The notes under the pieces were generated by a model. The model searched no databases and had not been told where the DNA came from. It saw nothing but the letters and a program-made list of their open reading frames with translations. A DNA stretch of 64,000 nt from Natronolimnobius baerhuensis (GTDB lineage Archaea > Halobacteriota > Halobacteria > Halobacteriales > Natrialbaceae): contig NZ_MWPH01000002.1 in NCBI RefSeq assembly GCF_002177135.1, forward strand, positions 496,001 through 560,000. The letters are read 5' to 3'. Shown one piece after another: positions 32,842 through 41,756 of this stretch (positions are counted from its first letter, which is position 1; every line of letters begins with the position of its first letter). The position numbers were made by a program, and so were the translations under genes.

Positions 32842-33927
32842 ATGCAGCGCGAGCCGCAGGCGTTCGACCGGGTGCTTTCCTCGATGTGCACCGAGCCTCA
32901 CCCGGTAGCGCGCGAGGCGGCCGAACGGTTTCTCGCGACGAATCCCGGCGACCCCGGCACCTACCCGACCGTCGCCGCCTTAGAGGACGATGCAATCGCG
33001 ATACTCGGCGAGATTGCCGGCCTCGAGGACCCGGCCGGCTACGTCGCCAGCGGCGGGACGGAAGCGAACATCCAGGCGGTCCGCATCGCCCGCGAGCGCG
33101 CCGAGGCGAAACGGCCGAACGTCGTCATGCCCGAATCGGCGCACTTCAGTTTCCAGAAAGCCGCGGACGTTCTCGGCGTCGACCTTCGAATCGTTCCCGT
33201 CGACGAGCAGTATCGCGCCGATCTCGAGGCCGTCCGCGCGTCGGTCGATTCGGACACCGCACTCGTGGTCGGCGTTGCCGGGACGACCGAGTACGGCCGT
33301 GTCGACCCCATCCCTGCGCTCGCTGAAATCGCCCACTCAGCGGACGCAATGTGTCACGTTGACGCCGCTTGGGGCGGATTCGTCTTGCCATTTACCGACT
33401 ACGACTGGCACTTCGGCCACGCCGATATCGATTCGATGGCAATCGACCCGCACAAGATGGGGCAGGCGGCGGTCCCTGCAGGCGGCTTGCTCGTGCGCGA
33501 TGAGTCCTTACTCGATGAACTCGCCGTCGACACGCCCTACCTCGAGTCGACCTCACAGGCGACGCTCACCGGCACCCGCTCGGGTGCGGGCGTCGCAAGC
33601 GCTGTCGCCGCGATGGAGGAGTTGTGGCCGGGTGGCTATCGCAGTCAGTATGCTCGCTCGCAGAACAACGCCGAGTGGCTCGCCGACGCCTTAGAGAAAC
33701 GCGGCTACAGCGTCGTCGATCCCACGCTCCCGCTGGTTGCGGCCACTCTCCCACGGTCGACGTTCGACGCGCTCCGGGCGAAGGGCTGGCGAATCTCTCG
33801 CACCGCGACCGGCGAACTCCGCATCGTCTGTATGCCCCACGTCACCCGCGAGATGCTCGCTTCCTTCATCGGCGATCTGGACCAACTCGAGGTGCGTGCA
33901 AGCGTGCCGGTCGTCAGCGACGACTGA
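32842..33927 (+). CDS. mfnA: L-tyrosine/L-aspartate decarboxylase (MfnA type)
   Basis: A 361-residue pyridoxal-phosphate decarboxylase of the group II/GAD fold. [13 protein letters not shown] is at 69-81, the cofactor Asp174 in HVDAAWGG, and the Schiff-base Lys205 in [13 protein letters not shown]. Archaeal MfnA makes tyramine for methanofuran in methanogens. Haloarchaea lack methanofuran, so aspartate decarboxylation to beta-alanine for coenzyme A is likelier here. It starts 102 bases after the inverted repeat with its own TATA-like box. A small membrane protein follows 59 bases downstream. Confidence 0.85.
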   Translation: MQREPQAFDRVLSSMCTEPHPVAREAAERFLATNPGDPGTYPTVAALEDDAIAILGEIAGLEDPAGYVASGGTEANIQAVRIARERAEAKRPNVVMPESAHFSFQKAADVLGVDLRIVPVDEQYRADLEAVRASVDSDTALVVGVAGTTEYGRVDPIPALAEIAHSADAMCHVDAAWGGFVLPFTDYDWHFGHADIDSMAIDPHKMGQAAVPAGGLLVRDESLLDELAVDTPYLESTSQATLTGTRSGAGVASAVAAMEELWPGGYRSQYARSQNNAEWLADALEKRGYSVVDPTLPLVAATLPRSTFDALRAKGWRISRTATGELRIVCMPHVTREMLASFIGDLDQLEVRASVPVVSDD

Positions 33928-33986
33928 TCGGCGCCGGCTCGAGGATCGATACGCGTTTTACCCGTGCGTGACGACTCACACGTAGC

Positions 33987-34316
33987 ATGGCCTTCGACTG
34001 GATCGATGGCATGGCCGTCGTCGGCGCGCTCGCCCTCGCAGCCGCGGCGTTCACGCTCGAGGGAATCGTCGTCGCGGCTGCCTTCGGCGGCTTTGCGCTC
34101 TCGCTTGCGGTCTGGCGGCTGTACGGCGGCCGCCCCTGGGAGGCACTTGGCTGGCTCGCCTGGGTCGGCGCGGCCGGCACGCTCGTCCTCGATATCGGCG
34201 GCGGCGCGTTTCTCACGCTGTTTCTCGGCTTCGGCCTCGTCGGCGTCTTCCTCCTGATCGGCGGCCGATTCGGCTACCTGCGAGACGTCTGGAGCGTCGA
34301 CTCGAGCGACGCGTAG
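33987..34316 (+). CDS. Small four-helix membrane protein
   Basis: A 109-residue hydrophobic protein with about four membrane segments (first GMAVVGALALAAAAFTLEG, last FLTLFLGFGLVGVFLLIGG) and a short charged C-terminus. It has no motif I recognise. Codon use and acidic tail fit the host, and a start with family-like MAFDWIDG supports it as real. It lies 59 bases after mfnA on the same strand, so co-transcription is possible. Function unknown. Confidence 0.6.
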   Translation: MAFDWIDGMAVVGALALAAAAFTLEGIVVAAAFGGFALSLAVWRLYGGRPWEALGWLAWVGAAGTLVLDIGGGAFLTLFLGFGLVGVFLLIGGRFGYLRDVWSVDSSDA

Positions 34317-34622
34317 CCAGCGGATACTCGCGAACTCACCAACAGTTATCACGCGCGAGCGGGTAGCTGGTGGTATGCGAACTGGCGCTGTCATCACTGT
34401 TGCCTGTTCTTGCACTTGCATGCCGACGCGCATGCGTATGCGTTCGTAACCACAGCGCCACCGCGGGGAACGCGCCGCGAGGCCGGTCATACGGCCCCAA
34501 TCGCGGCGTCGAAACCCGTGCGCTCGAGTCGTCGTTTCGACTCTCTCGAGACGACGCGAACTGCACTGAGAGCACGACCGAAAACCGGCGGGTTTTACGC
34601 CCGCCACCGACAGAGAACGAAT
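34317..34622. other. Intergenic region upstream of metG
   Basis: This 306-base stretch holds a 24-codon open frame at 34375-34449 (ATG start, a TTATCAC box 31 bases upstream) whose peptide has a CSCTC run and four of its Met residues. Its reality is doubtful. Palindromic CGCATGCG sites occur near 34428-34440. The metG promoter with an inverted repeat occupies 34587-34605. I see no RNA gene. Confidence 0.35.
34587..34605. promoter_or_regulatory. metG promoter with flanking inverted repeat
   Basis: GGCGGG (34587-34592) and CCCGCC (34600-34605) enclose TTTTACG, a TATA-like box centred about 27 bases before the metG ATG. The repeat could form a stem or be bound by a regulator that covers the box. 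Confidence 0.4.
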
Positions 34623-36743
34623 ATGAGCACACGCAACGACGACTTCCCGACGGATAGCCCCGCCGTCGTGACCTGTGGGCTCCCCTACGCAAACGGGGAT
34701 CTCCACATCGGTCACTTACGCGGGTACATCGGCGCAGACGCCTTCAATCGCGCACTGCAGACGCTCGGCCAGCAGACGGCCTACGTCTGTGGCTCGGACA
34801 TGCACGGCACCCCAGTTGCCGTCAACGCCGAGCAAGAGGGTGTCGACCCCGAGGACTTTGCCCTCGAGTGGCACGAGCAGTACGAGGAGACGTTCCCCAA
34901 GTTCAACGTCGAGTTCGACAACTACGGACACACCCACGACGAGACGAACACCGAACTCACGCAGGAGATCGTCCGCACGCTGGACGAGGAAGGCTACATC
35001 TACGAGAAGGAGATTCAGGTGGCCTACGACCCCGACGCGGACCAGTACCTGCCCGACCGGTACGTCGAGGGCACCTGTCCCTACTGCGGCGAGAAAGCCC
35101 GCGGCGACGAGTGCGACGAGGGCTGTCAGCGCCACTTAGAGCCCGGCGAGGTCGAAGATCCGACGAGCACGATTACCGGCAACCCCGCGGAGTACCGCGA
35201 GCGCCCGCACAAGTTCTTTGAAGTCTCCGAGTTTTCGGAGTTCCTGACGGAGTTCCTCGACGAGTTAGAGGGCACCTCGAACGCGCGCAACCAGCCGCGC
35301 CAATGGATCGAAGACGGCCTGCAGGACTGGTGTATCACGCGAGATATGGACTGGGGAATTGACTATCCCAACAGAGACGACGCCGAGGGCGACGACCTCG
35401 TCCTCTACGTCTGGGTCGACGCCCCAATCGAGTACATCGCGAGTTCGAAGCAGTACTCCGAGCGCGTCGGCACCGACACATTCGACTGGGAGCAGGTCTG
35501 GAAGGGCGACGGCGAGATCATGCACGTTATCGGTCGGGACATCATCCAGCACCACGCGATCTTCTGGCCGGCCATGCTCGAGGGTGCCGGCTACAACAAG
35601 CCCCGCGGGATCGCCGCGACCGGCTTCATCACGATCAACGGCAAGGGCCTCTCGACGAGTCGGAATCGTGCGATCTGGGCGAAAGAGTACCTCGAGGAAG
35701 GGTTCCACCCCGACCTGCTGCGATACTACCTGACGACGACTGGCGGCCTCCAGCAGGACGTCGACTTCTCGTGGGACGCCTTCCAGGAGAAAGTCAACGG
35801 CGAACTCGTGGGCACGGTCGGCAACTTCTGGTACCGCTCGCTGCTGTTTGCCTACCGCAACTACGAGGGCACGCCCGACGCCGAGGTCTCGACCGAGGTC
35901 CACGAGCGCATTCAGGACGCCATCGCGGCGACTCGCTCGAGCGTCAACGACTACGACCTGCGCGGTGTCGGCCGAGCGGCAACGGAACTCGCTCAGTTCG
36001 GCAACGAGTACATCCAGCGCCACGAACCCTGGAAGCTCACCGACGAGAGCCCCGACGAAGCCGCACAGGTCATCCGCGACTGCGTCCAGATCGCCAAGGC
36101 CGTCGGCGTCCTGCTCGAGCCGATCACGCCCGACAAGTCCCAGGCCCTCTGGGAGCAACTCGGCGAGGAGGGCGACGTATCTGAGACGCACCTCGAGAAC
36201 GCACTCGAGGCCCCGCCACGGACCTTCGACGAACCCGGTGAACTCTTCGAGAAAATCGAGGACGACCGCGTTGAGGAACTCAACGTCAAACTCGCCGACC
36301 GCATCGCTGCGGCGGCGACGGACGATGACGAGTCCGAAGAATCGACGGAAACCGAAAGCGACGACACCGACGCAGCCGAAGCCGACAATATGAGCGATAT
36401 TGACGGCCTCGAGCCGCTCGCAGACGACCGCATCAGTTTCGACGACTTCCAGGAACTCGATATCCGCGTCGGCCGCATCGAGTCCGCCGAGGGAATCGAC
36501 GGCGCGGACGACCTCGCGAAACTCGAGGTCGATATCGGCTTCGAGACCCGCCAGATCGTCGCCGGCATCAAGCAACTCCACGACCTCGAGGAGCTGCCCG
36601 GCGAGAAGTGCGTCATGCTCGCGAACATGGAGAAAGCGGAGCTGTTCGGCGTCGAGTCCAACGGGATGATCCTCGCGGCGGGCGAGGAGGCGGATCTGCT
36701 GACGACTCATGGCGACGCCGAGATCGGCGAGAAGATTCGGTAA
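34623..36743 (+). CDS. metG: Methionyl-tRNA synthetase
   Basis: A 706-residue class I synthetase. PYANGDLHIGH (21-31) is the HIGH motif. A zinc knuckle with CPYCGEKARGDECDEGC lies near residues 150-166, and GKGLSTSR near 340 stands for KMSKS with a replaced first half. The helical anticodon-binding domain runs to about 555. After an acidic low-complexity linker (DDESEESTETES), residues about 600-706 form an EMAP/Trbp111-like tRNA-binding domain (FQELDIRVGRIESAEG). This is the fused form common in haloarchaea. The ATG at 34623 was chosen because an upstream in-frame ATG (34410) adds 71 Arg-rich residues and overlaps the promoter. Confidence 0.95.
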   Translation: MSTRNDDFPTDSPAVVTCGLPYANGDLHIGHLRGYIGADAFNRALQTLGQQTAYVCGSDMHGTPVAVNAEQEGVDPEDFALEWHEQYEETFPKFNVEFDNYGHTHDETNTELTQEIVRTLDEEGYIYEKEIQVAYDPDADQYLPDRYVEGTCPYCGEKARGDECDEGCQRHLEPGEVEDPTSTITGNPAEYRERPHKFFEVSEFSEFLTEFLDELEGTSNARNQPRQWIEDGLQDWCITRDMDWGIDYPNRDDAEGDDLVLYVWVDAPIEYIASSKQYSERVGTDTFDWEQVWKGDGEIMHVIGRDIIQHHAIFWPAMLEGAGYNKPRGIAATGFITINGKGLSTSRNRAIWAKEYLEEGFHPDLLRYYLTTTGGLQQDVDFSWDAFQEKVNGELVGTVGNFWYRSLLFAYRNYEGTPDAEVSTEVHERIQDAIAATRSSVNDYDLRGVGRAATELAQFGNEYIQRHEPWKLTDESPDEAAQVIRDCVQIAKAVGVLLEPITPDKSQALWEQLGEEGDVSETHLENALEAPPRTFDEPGELFEKIEDDRVEELNVKLADRIAAAATDDDESEESTETESDDTDAAEADNMSDIDGLEPLADDRISFDDFQELDIRVGRIESAEGIDGADDLAKLEVDIGFETRQIVAGIKQLHDLEELPGEKCVMLANMEKAELFGVESNGMILAAGEEADLLTTHGDAEIGEKIR

Positions 36744-36766
36744 GAGCGGATCGACTCGCTGTCTGC

Positions 36767-36771
36767 TTTTT
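36767..36771 (+). terminator. T-tract after metG
   Basis: TTTTT lies 23 bases after the metG stop and may end the transcript. Confidence 0.3.
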
Positions 36772-36843
36772 CAGGAGAGTCCTGAACCCGAGTCGATGAT
36801 TCGATACCGATGAGGAGAACTCACCAGCGTGCTCTGGAGGAGG

Positions 36844-36850
36844 TTTTTAC
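36844..36850 (+). promoter_or_regulatory. TATA-like box of the HTH gene
   Basis: TTTTTAC lies 24 bases before the ATG at 36875, consistent with a leaderless message. Confidence 0.45.
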
Positions 36851-36874
36851 AGTCAGTGCGACACCGTTCGAGTA

Positions 36875-37534
36875 ATGGCTACTGAGGCAACCTTCACCGT
36901 TCCCTCCGATCAGTTCCCTCTCGGCACGATCTTCACACAACTCCCGGACGTAACGGTCGAACTCGAGCGACTGATTCCGTCGCGTGACGTGGTGATTCCG
37001 TACTTCTGGGTTCGAGGAACAGCTGTTGACGATATTGAAAGCGCGTTTTCTGCCCATCCGGGCGTGAGGCAGATCCAACTCGTCGATTCCGTCGATGACG
37101 AGTATCTCCTGCGCGTCGAGTGGTCGCTCGAATACGACGACGTGTTGAGCGTGCTGATCGAGACAGACATCCCGCTCATCAAGGCGACCGGTACGAACCA
37201 GCAGTGGACGTTCGACATCCGTGGGGACTCCCGAAGCGATCTTGCAACCTTTCACTCTCGCTGTCGAGAAGTGGGGATTCCGGTCACGCTGACAGAACTG
37301 CACGCACTGACGCCGGTTGAAACCGAAACCGAGGCGGCACTCACTGAGACACAACAAAACGCACTGGTACTCGCCTACGAGCGTGGGTACTTCGAATCCC
37401 CGCGTGAGGTGACGATGGAAGAACTCGGCGACGAACTCGGCATCTCTCAACAAGCCGTTGGCTCTCGCCTCCGTCGTGGGACGAAACACATTCTCGGCAG
37501 TACTCTCCCTGCCACGGAGGATTCGAATCAGTAG
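36875..37534 (+). CDS. Bacterio-opsin-activator-type HTH regulator
   Basis: A 219-residue protein. Residues 1-145 form a mixed alpha/beta N-terminal domain typical of Bat-like haloarchaeal regulators. Residues about 158-210 match the HTH_10 domain: LTETQQNALVLAYERGYFESPREVTMEELGDELGISQQAVGSRLRRG, with recognition helix SQQAVGSRLR. These proteins are DNA-binding activators, often of redox- or light-related genes. No PAS or GAF sensor is fused here. The target is unknown. A receiver-domain gene follows on the same strand 94 bases downstream. Confidence 0.82.
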   Translation: MATEATFTVPSDQFPLGTIFTQLPDVTVELERLIPSRDVVIPYFWVRGTAVDDIESAFSAHPGVRQIQLVDSVDDEYLLRVEWSLEYDDVLSVLIETDIPLIKATGTNQQWTFDIRGDSRSDLATFHSRCREVGIPVTLTELHALTPVETETEAALTETQQNALVLAYERGYFESPREVTMEELGDELGISQQAVGSRLRRGTKHILGSTLPATEDSNQ

Positions 37535-37628
37535 TACACTTAAATGGTATTGTATACCCAAACGTAGCGCTGACGGTCATAGCCGTCCAAGAACTGCTAC
37601 ATTCAGACGTGTTCTCTGAAAGCAAACC

Positions 37629-38054
37629 GTGAAAACATCAAAGTATACTGACTATCCGAGCGAAGTGAACGACCTCCTACTAGTGGAGGATAACCCGGCA
37701 GACATTCGCTTCGTCGAAGAGACGATCAGCAATTCCTCACTCGAGGTAACAGTCCATAGTGTCTCGACAAGTGCTGCAGGTGTGGATTTCGTTCACCAGC
37801 GAGGAGAGTTCCGAGATGTACCTGAGCCGGACCTCGTGTTTCTCGACTGGAATCTCCGGCAAACCACTGGGGAAGACGTAGTGATGGCTCTCGAGGCTGA
37901 GTTCGCTCATATCCCGCTCGTGATACTCACTGGCTCGAAAGCGAAGCTAGAGGCCGACCATGTGCCCTCGGCGAAAGCCGATCTGGTGACGGAAAAACCG
38001 ACTGACCCCGACGGATACATCACAATCATCCGTTCGATAGCACCCAGTCAATGA
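37629..38054 (+). CDS. Stand-alone response-regulator receiver domain
   Basis: A 141-residue CheY-like receiver with no output domain. The acidic pair lies in LLVEDNPADIRFVEE, the phospho-acceptor Asp in LVFLDWNL, the switch Thr in ILTGSKAK and the conserved Lys in TEKPT. Single-domain receivers of this type are common in haloarchaea and relay phosphate or act by protein contact. The start is GTG at 37629. No histidine kinase is adjacent. The HTH gene before it and the HalOD1 gene after it (opposite strand) form a small signalling patch with lower GC than the flanks. Confidence 0.82.
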   Translation: MKTSKYTDYPSEVNDLLLVEDNPADIRFVEETISNSSLEVTVHSVSTSAAGVDFVHQRGEFRDVPEPDLVFLDWNLRQTTGEDVVMALEAEFAHIPLVILTGSKAKLEADHVPSAKADLVTEKPTDPDGYITIIRSIAPSQ

Positions 38055-38113
38055 ACCCGACACGCGACACATCTATCGTTTCCAGCGGCTCTCAATATGC
38101 ATGACAGAAGCTC

Positions 38114-38380
38114 TCAATCTGCTGGTCGAAGGAGAAGGTACTCGCCATTCTCAACAGTAATGTGAAAGTCGCTGTAGACGAATTTGACTGTGCCAGTCTG
38201 CTGTGACTCACACAGTTCGTCCAATAGTTCTGGATCTATCGTCGCATACAGTGGGCGCAACTCCCACGGTTCACAGTCGTTGAGTGAACTGACAGCATTG
38301 ATCGCAGCCGTACTGACAGATTCAGCCTCGGGAATCTCGTATTCTATCAGTACCTGCTGTTCCGGACGTTCGGGCACCAT
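38114..38380 (-). CDS. HalOD1 output-domain protein
   Basis: An 88-residue protein matching the HalOD1 domain: VSTAAINAVSSLNDCEPWELRPLYATIDPELLDELCES, then VKFVYSDFHITVENGEYLLL. HalOD1 occurs only in haloarchaea, alone or fused to receivers and kinases, and is thought to be a signalling output module. It is convergent with the stand-alone receiver gene, 59 bases apart, and the pair may work together as they do when fused. That link is inference. Confidence 0.75.
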   Translation of the reverse strand: MVPERPEQQVLIEYEIPEAESVSTAAINAVSSLNDCEPWELRPLYATIDPELLDELCESQQTGTVKFVYSDFHITVENGEYLLLRPAD

Positions 38381-38437
38381 TATTGAGTACAGTGGTTGTG
38401 ATCGGATAAACCCCGAGTTTGAACATGTAACTGGGAG

Positions 38438-38755
38438 TTACAGCGGCACGCGCAGGAAGTTCCAAGACAAAAGCAGCCAGCAGAATCCAACGAGACTGGC
38501 CGTCACCAGCGCGTAGTGAATCCTCGAGAGCCGACCCCAGTACCCCTCGCGGGAGGCAACGACGGTACAGACAGCATCGATCTTGCCGACCGGCAGGTCT
38601 GGAACGTGCCGTTCGTCACCGACGAGGCGGTGAGCGTCGTCGGTGAAGACCCCACGCAACTCCGGATCGACGTCGAGTGCAACGGTGATCGACTCGCAGT
38701 GATCGTCGACGACTCGGCTCGCGTCGTCGACACCGAGCGCCTCGAGTGATCGAAC
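38438..38755 (-). pseudogene. C-terminal remnant of a membrane protein gene
   Basis: On the reverse strand the frame is open from a stop at 38756-38758 down to the TAA at 38438. It encodes about 105 residues with a haloarchaeal composition, ending SRIHYALVTASLVGFCWLLLSWNFL. That tail is typical of C-terminal membrane segments of haloarchaeal serine-hydrolase/beta-lactamase-type and related membrane proteins. The frame has no ATG or GTG; only a TTG at 38659 is available. The pyk promoter region directly follows upstream. I read it as the 3' remnant of a deleted gene. A real 73-residue protein from the TTG is the alternative. Confidence 0.5.
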
Positions 38756-38954
38756 TCAAATCTCGTGGACGAGTTTCGGTGCGTTCTCCCTCTCGATTCT
38801 CGAGCGAGATGAGCGAGACATGTGTTGGCATCCGTTGTCTTTGTCACGACAATTCGTCAGAAACCGGTTGCCGTGACACAGGAGGGCATACAAATCAAAC
38901 TCGGAAGCGAGTAAAGCACGTGCCTTTTTTGCCATCCCCCCGCTAACTGCGGCC

Positions 38955-40727
38955 ATGAGAAACGCGAAAATCGTCTGCACGCTCGGGCCTGCCTCGAGCG
39001 ACCGTCGGTCTATCCGGAATCTCGCCGATGCTGGCATGTCTGTCGCGCGCTTGAACGCAAGCCACGGCAGCCGCGAGGATCGAGCGGACCTCATCGACCG
39101 CGTCCGCGACGTCGATGGCGAACGCGACGAACCAGTCGCGGTCATGCTCGACATGCAAGGCCCCGAGATCCGAACTGCACCGCTTCCGGAGGGCGAAACC
39201 GTCTCCCTCGAGACCGACTCCGAAATCCAGTTCGTCGAAGGCGACGACGTCACACCCGAAACGGTCGGTCTCTCACTGCCGGTCGACGCCGTCTCCGAAG
39301 GCGACCGCATCCTCCTTGATGACGGCCTCATCGAGACGACCGTCCTCGAGCGCGACGGCGATGTCGTCCGCGCACACGTCGAGACCGGCGGCGAACTGGG
39401 TGGGCGCAAGGGCGTCAACGTCCCCGGCGTCGACCTCGATCTGGATATCGTCACCGAGAGCGACCGCAAGGACCTCGAGTTAGCGGCCGAGAAAGAGGTC
39501 GACTTCGTCGCGGCGAGTTTCGTTCGGGACGCCGAAGACGTCTACGAGGTCAGCGAAGTTCTCGAGGACTTGGGCGCAGAGATTCCCCTCATCTCGAAGA
39601 TTGAACGCGTCGGCGCGGTCGAGAACCTAGATGAGATTATCGACGCCTCCTACGGCATCATGGTTGCCCGCGGCGATCTGGGCGTCGAGTGTCCGATGGA
39701 GGACGTCCCGATGATTCAGAAGCGAATCATCCGGAAGTGTCGCAACGAGGGGCTGCCGGTCATCACGGCGACCGAAATGCTCGACTCGATGGTGACTGCG
39801 CGACGGCCAACCCGCGCCGAAGCCTCGGACGTGGCAAACGCCGTCCTCGACGGCACCGACGCCGTCATGCTCTCTGCGGAGACTGCTATCGGCGACCACC
39901 CTGCCGAGGTCGTCGAGGCGATGGGAAGCATCATCCACGAAGTCGAAGGCTCCGAGGAGTACGCCGAAACGTTAGAGCAGCGGGTCCCCTCGGCCGGTGA
40001 GGCTCGAACCGACGCGCTCGCACGCTCCGCGCGATTCCTGGCTCGAGACATCGGTGCGGATGCCGTCGTCGCCGCGACCGAATCCGGCTATACGGCGCTG
40101 AAGACAGCCAAGTACCGACCCGGTGTCCCTGTCGTCGCTTCGACGCCGAGCCACGAGGTTCGTCGCCGCCTCGCGCTCTCGTGGGGTGTGACGCCGCTGT
40201 ATGCTCGCGTCTCCGATCAGGGAGCCGACGCGGTCGTCGAAAAGGCTGTTCAGGCAGCACTGAACGCCGGGATCGCCGAAAGCGGGGACACTGTCGTTGT
40301 CCTCTGTGGCATGATGACCGAACTCGAGGGAGCGAACACAACGAATATGCTGAAAGTCCACGTCGCTGCAGAGGCGCTCACGACCGGCCGCGTCGTCGTC
40401 GAAGGTCGTGCAACAGGCCCAGTCGTCCGGACGACGGACGGGGATCTTTCGGATGTCCCTGAGGGCGCACTCATCACGCTGTCGTCGGAGTTCGACGAGG
40501 AGTTTTCAGGCGACCTGTCGCGTATCGGCGGCATCGTCTCCGCCCAGCGCGGGATGACTGGCTATCCGGCGCTCGTTGCTCGAGAGATGGACATTCCGAT
40601 GATCAGCGGTGCCGATGTCGATGATATCGGGGCCGACGATACGGTGACAATCGACGCTGAGCGCGGAGTCGTCTACGGCGGCGACATTGGTGAGCGAACA
40701 ATCGAGTCTCGAGCAGATCTCGAGTAA
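38955..40727 (+). CDS. pyk: Pyruvate kinase with C-terminal phosphohistidine-like domain
   Basis: A 590-residue enzyme converting PEP and ADP to pyruvate and ATP. It begins MRNAKIVCTLGPASSD, with the barrel motifs KIERVGAVENLDEIIDASYGIMVARGDLGVE (catalytic Lys and metal ligands) and TATEMLDSMV. Residues about 340-480 are the usual C-terminal domain. Residues about 490-590 add a PEP-utiliser mobile-type domain (VVRTTDGDLSDVPEGALITLSS), as in Bacillus and halobacterial enzymes. The active-site His of that domain is not evident here. The gene is monocistronic. Confidence 0.93.
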   Translation: MRNAKIVCTLGPASSDRRSIRNLADAGMSVARLNASHGSREDRADLIDRVRDVDGERDEPVAVMLDMQGPEIRTAPLPEGETVSLETDSEIQFVEGDDVTPETVGLSLPVDAVSEGDRILLDDGLIETTVLERDGDVVRAHVETGGELGGRKGVNVPGVDLDLDIVTESDRKDLELAAEKEVDFVAASFVRDAEDVYEVSEVLEDLGAEIPLISKIERVGAVENLDEIIDASYGIMVARGDLGVECPMEDVPMIQKRIIRKCRNEGLPVITATEMLDSMVTARRPTRAEASDVANAVLDGTDAVMLSAETAIGDHPAEVVEAMGSIIHEVEGSEEYAETLEQRVPSAGEARTDALARSARFLARDIGADAVVAATESGYTALKTAKYRPGVPVVASTPSHEVRRRLALSWGVTPLYARVSDQGADAVVEKAVQAALNAGIAESGDTVVVLCGMMTELEGANTTNMLKVHVAAEALTTGRVVVEGRATGPVVRTTDGDLSDVPEGALITLSSEFDEEFSGDLSRIGGIVSAQRGMTGYPALVAREMDIPMISGADVDDIGADDTVTIDAERGVVYGGDIGERTIESRADLE

Positions 40728-40786
40728 TCACGCCCAGCGCAGTTTGGGACCGCGGCTTTTTGATGCCGGACCCACTACGAGTCGAT

Positions 40787-41161
40787 ATGGCTGACGATGC
40801 GCCCGATGAGGGCGATTCGAACGCGGGACCTCGAGAGTCATCTGTCTCGGACGACGCGCAGTGGGATGAGACGAGCGCGTGGGAGTTCGGCACTCACGCC
40901 GATGATGAGCGCCAGAGCACTGCCGACACCACTGTCCAACGTGACGCTGCACCCGAACAGGACCGTATCCCGCTTGATCTCTCGCCTGATGCAGACGACG
41001 AGTCCAGTGACGCCGACGAGGACGACGACCCACACGCACCAGAGCCCAGTTCAACGCCGGTCGTCGCTGGCGACCCCGACCTCGAGAACGCGGTGTTCGT
41101 CGTCCTCGGCGCGGTCGCGATGTTGCTCGTGATCGCCCGACTTGTCTCGCTACCGCTATAG
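40787..41161 (+). CDS. Acidic protein with one C-terminal membrane helix
   Basis: A 124-residue protein. Residues 1-95 are extremely rich in Asp, Glu, Ser and Pro and look disordered. Residues about 100-120 are one membrane helix (AVFVVLGAVAMLLVIARLV). The N-terminal tail probably faces the cytoplasm. Similar tail-anchored haloarchaeal proteins exist without known function. The ArsA/Get3-type ATPase at 2.2-3.4 kb is the type of factor that could insert it, but this link is only inference. The start at 40787 is supported by a TTTTTGATG patch 28 bases upstream. Confidence 0.65.
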   Translation: MADDAPDEGDSNAGPRESSVSDDAQWDETSAWEFGTHADDERQSTADTTVQRDAAPEQDRIPLDLSPDADDESSDADEDDDPHAPEPSSTPVVAGDPDLENAVFVVLGAVAMLLVIARLVSLPL

Positions 41162-41280
41162 TCGCCGACGACTACGCGCCGGCCGAAATCACTCCTCGAG
41201 TTTCTGTTCGATGTGATCGCGTTTACACCCTATTTGGGAAGCAACATGGAATTAAGGCTCGGGCGCTCGAACCATCGGGT

Positions 41281-41745
41281 ATGAGTCTCCCAATCGATCC
41301 AGCGGCGCTCGATCCCGATGATTTCGGCGAGAAACAGGCCGTCCTCGAGATGGACCACGAGGAAGCCATCGAGCACGTCCGCGAGGTCTGCGAGGCCGTC
41401 GGCTTCGGTATCCCCGTCGAGTTCTCGCCCTCAGAACTGCTGAACGAGAAGGTCGACGCAGACCGTGATCCCTACTACGTACTGGGGGCCTGCAATCCCG
41501 AAATCGCGGATCAGGCCTTAGACGAGACAAAGCGCATCGGCGGGCTCTTTCCCTGCAACATGATCGTCTGGGAGGAGGAACCGGGTCGCCAGCGCGTCTA
41601 TCACGTCTCGATCATGAAGATCGCCCGCCTGCTCGGGACGGCCCCGGACAACGACGCGTGGGACGACATTCTCGAGACGACCGGCGAACTCACTTCGGAG
41701 GCGTTCGAGCGCTTCGACTCGGGTGAGACGGACGGTGCTGACTGA
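41281..41745 (+). CDS. DUF302 domain protein
   Basis: A 154-residue soluble protein. The core EKQAVLEMDHEEAIEHVREVCEAVGFGIPVEFSPSELLNEKVDADRDPYYVLGACNPEIADQAL is a clear DUF302 domain, with LFPCNMIVWEEEPG after it. The conserved Cys residues in GACNP and FPCN are present. The family has a two-layer alpha/beta fold and no settled function. The gene is a single unit between two others, followed at a distance of 11 bases by a convergent membrane-protein gene. Confidence 0.8.
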   Translation: MSLPIDPAALDPDDFGEKQAVLEMDHEEAIEHVREVCEAVGFGIPVEFSPSELLNEKVDADRDPYYVLGACNPEIADQALDETKRIGGLFPCNMIVWEEEPGRQRVYHVSIMKIARLLGTAPDNDAWDDILETTGELTSEAFERFDSGETDGAD

Positions 41746-41756
41746 ACCGGTCGACG

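Noticed and set aside
34410-34622. 71-residue N-terminal extension of metG
   Set aside because: Arg-rich, unlike the acidic proteome, and it overlaps the metG promoter and inverted repeat. MetG starts at 34623.
38516-38749. Forward-strand 77-residue frame over the gene remnant
   Set aside because: The reverse frame has a clear membrane tail with haloarchaeal features, and the forward one has no recognisable motif. The forward frame is a mirror of it.
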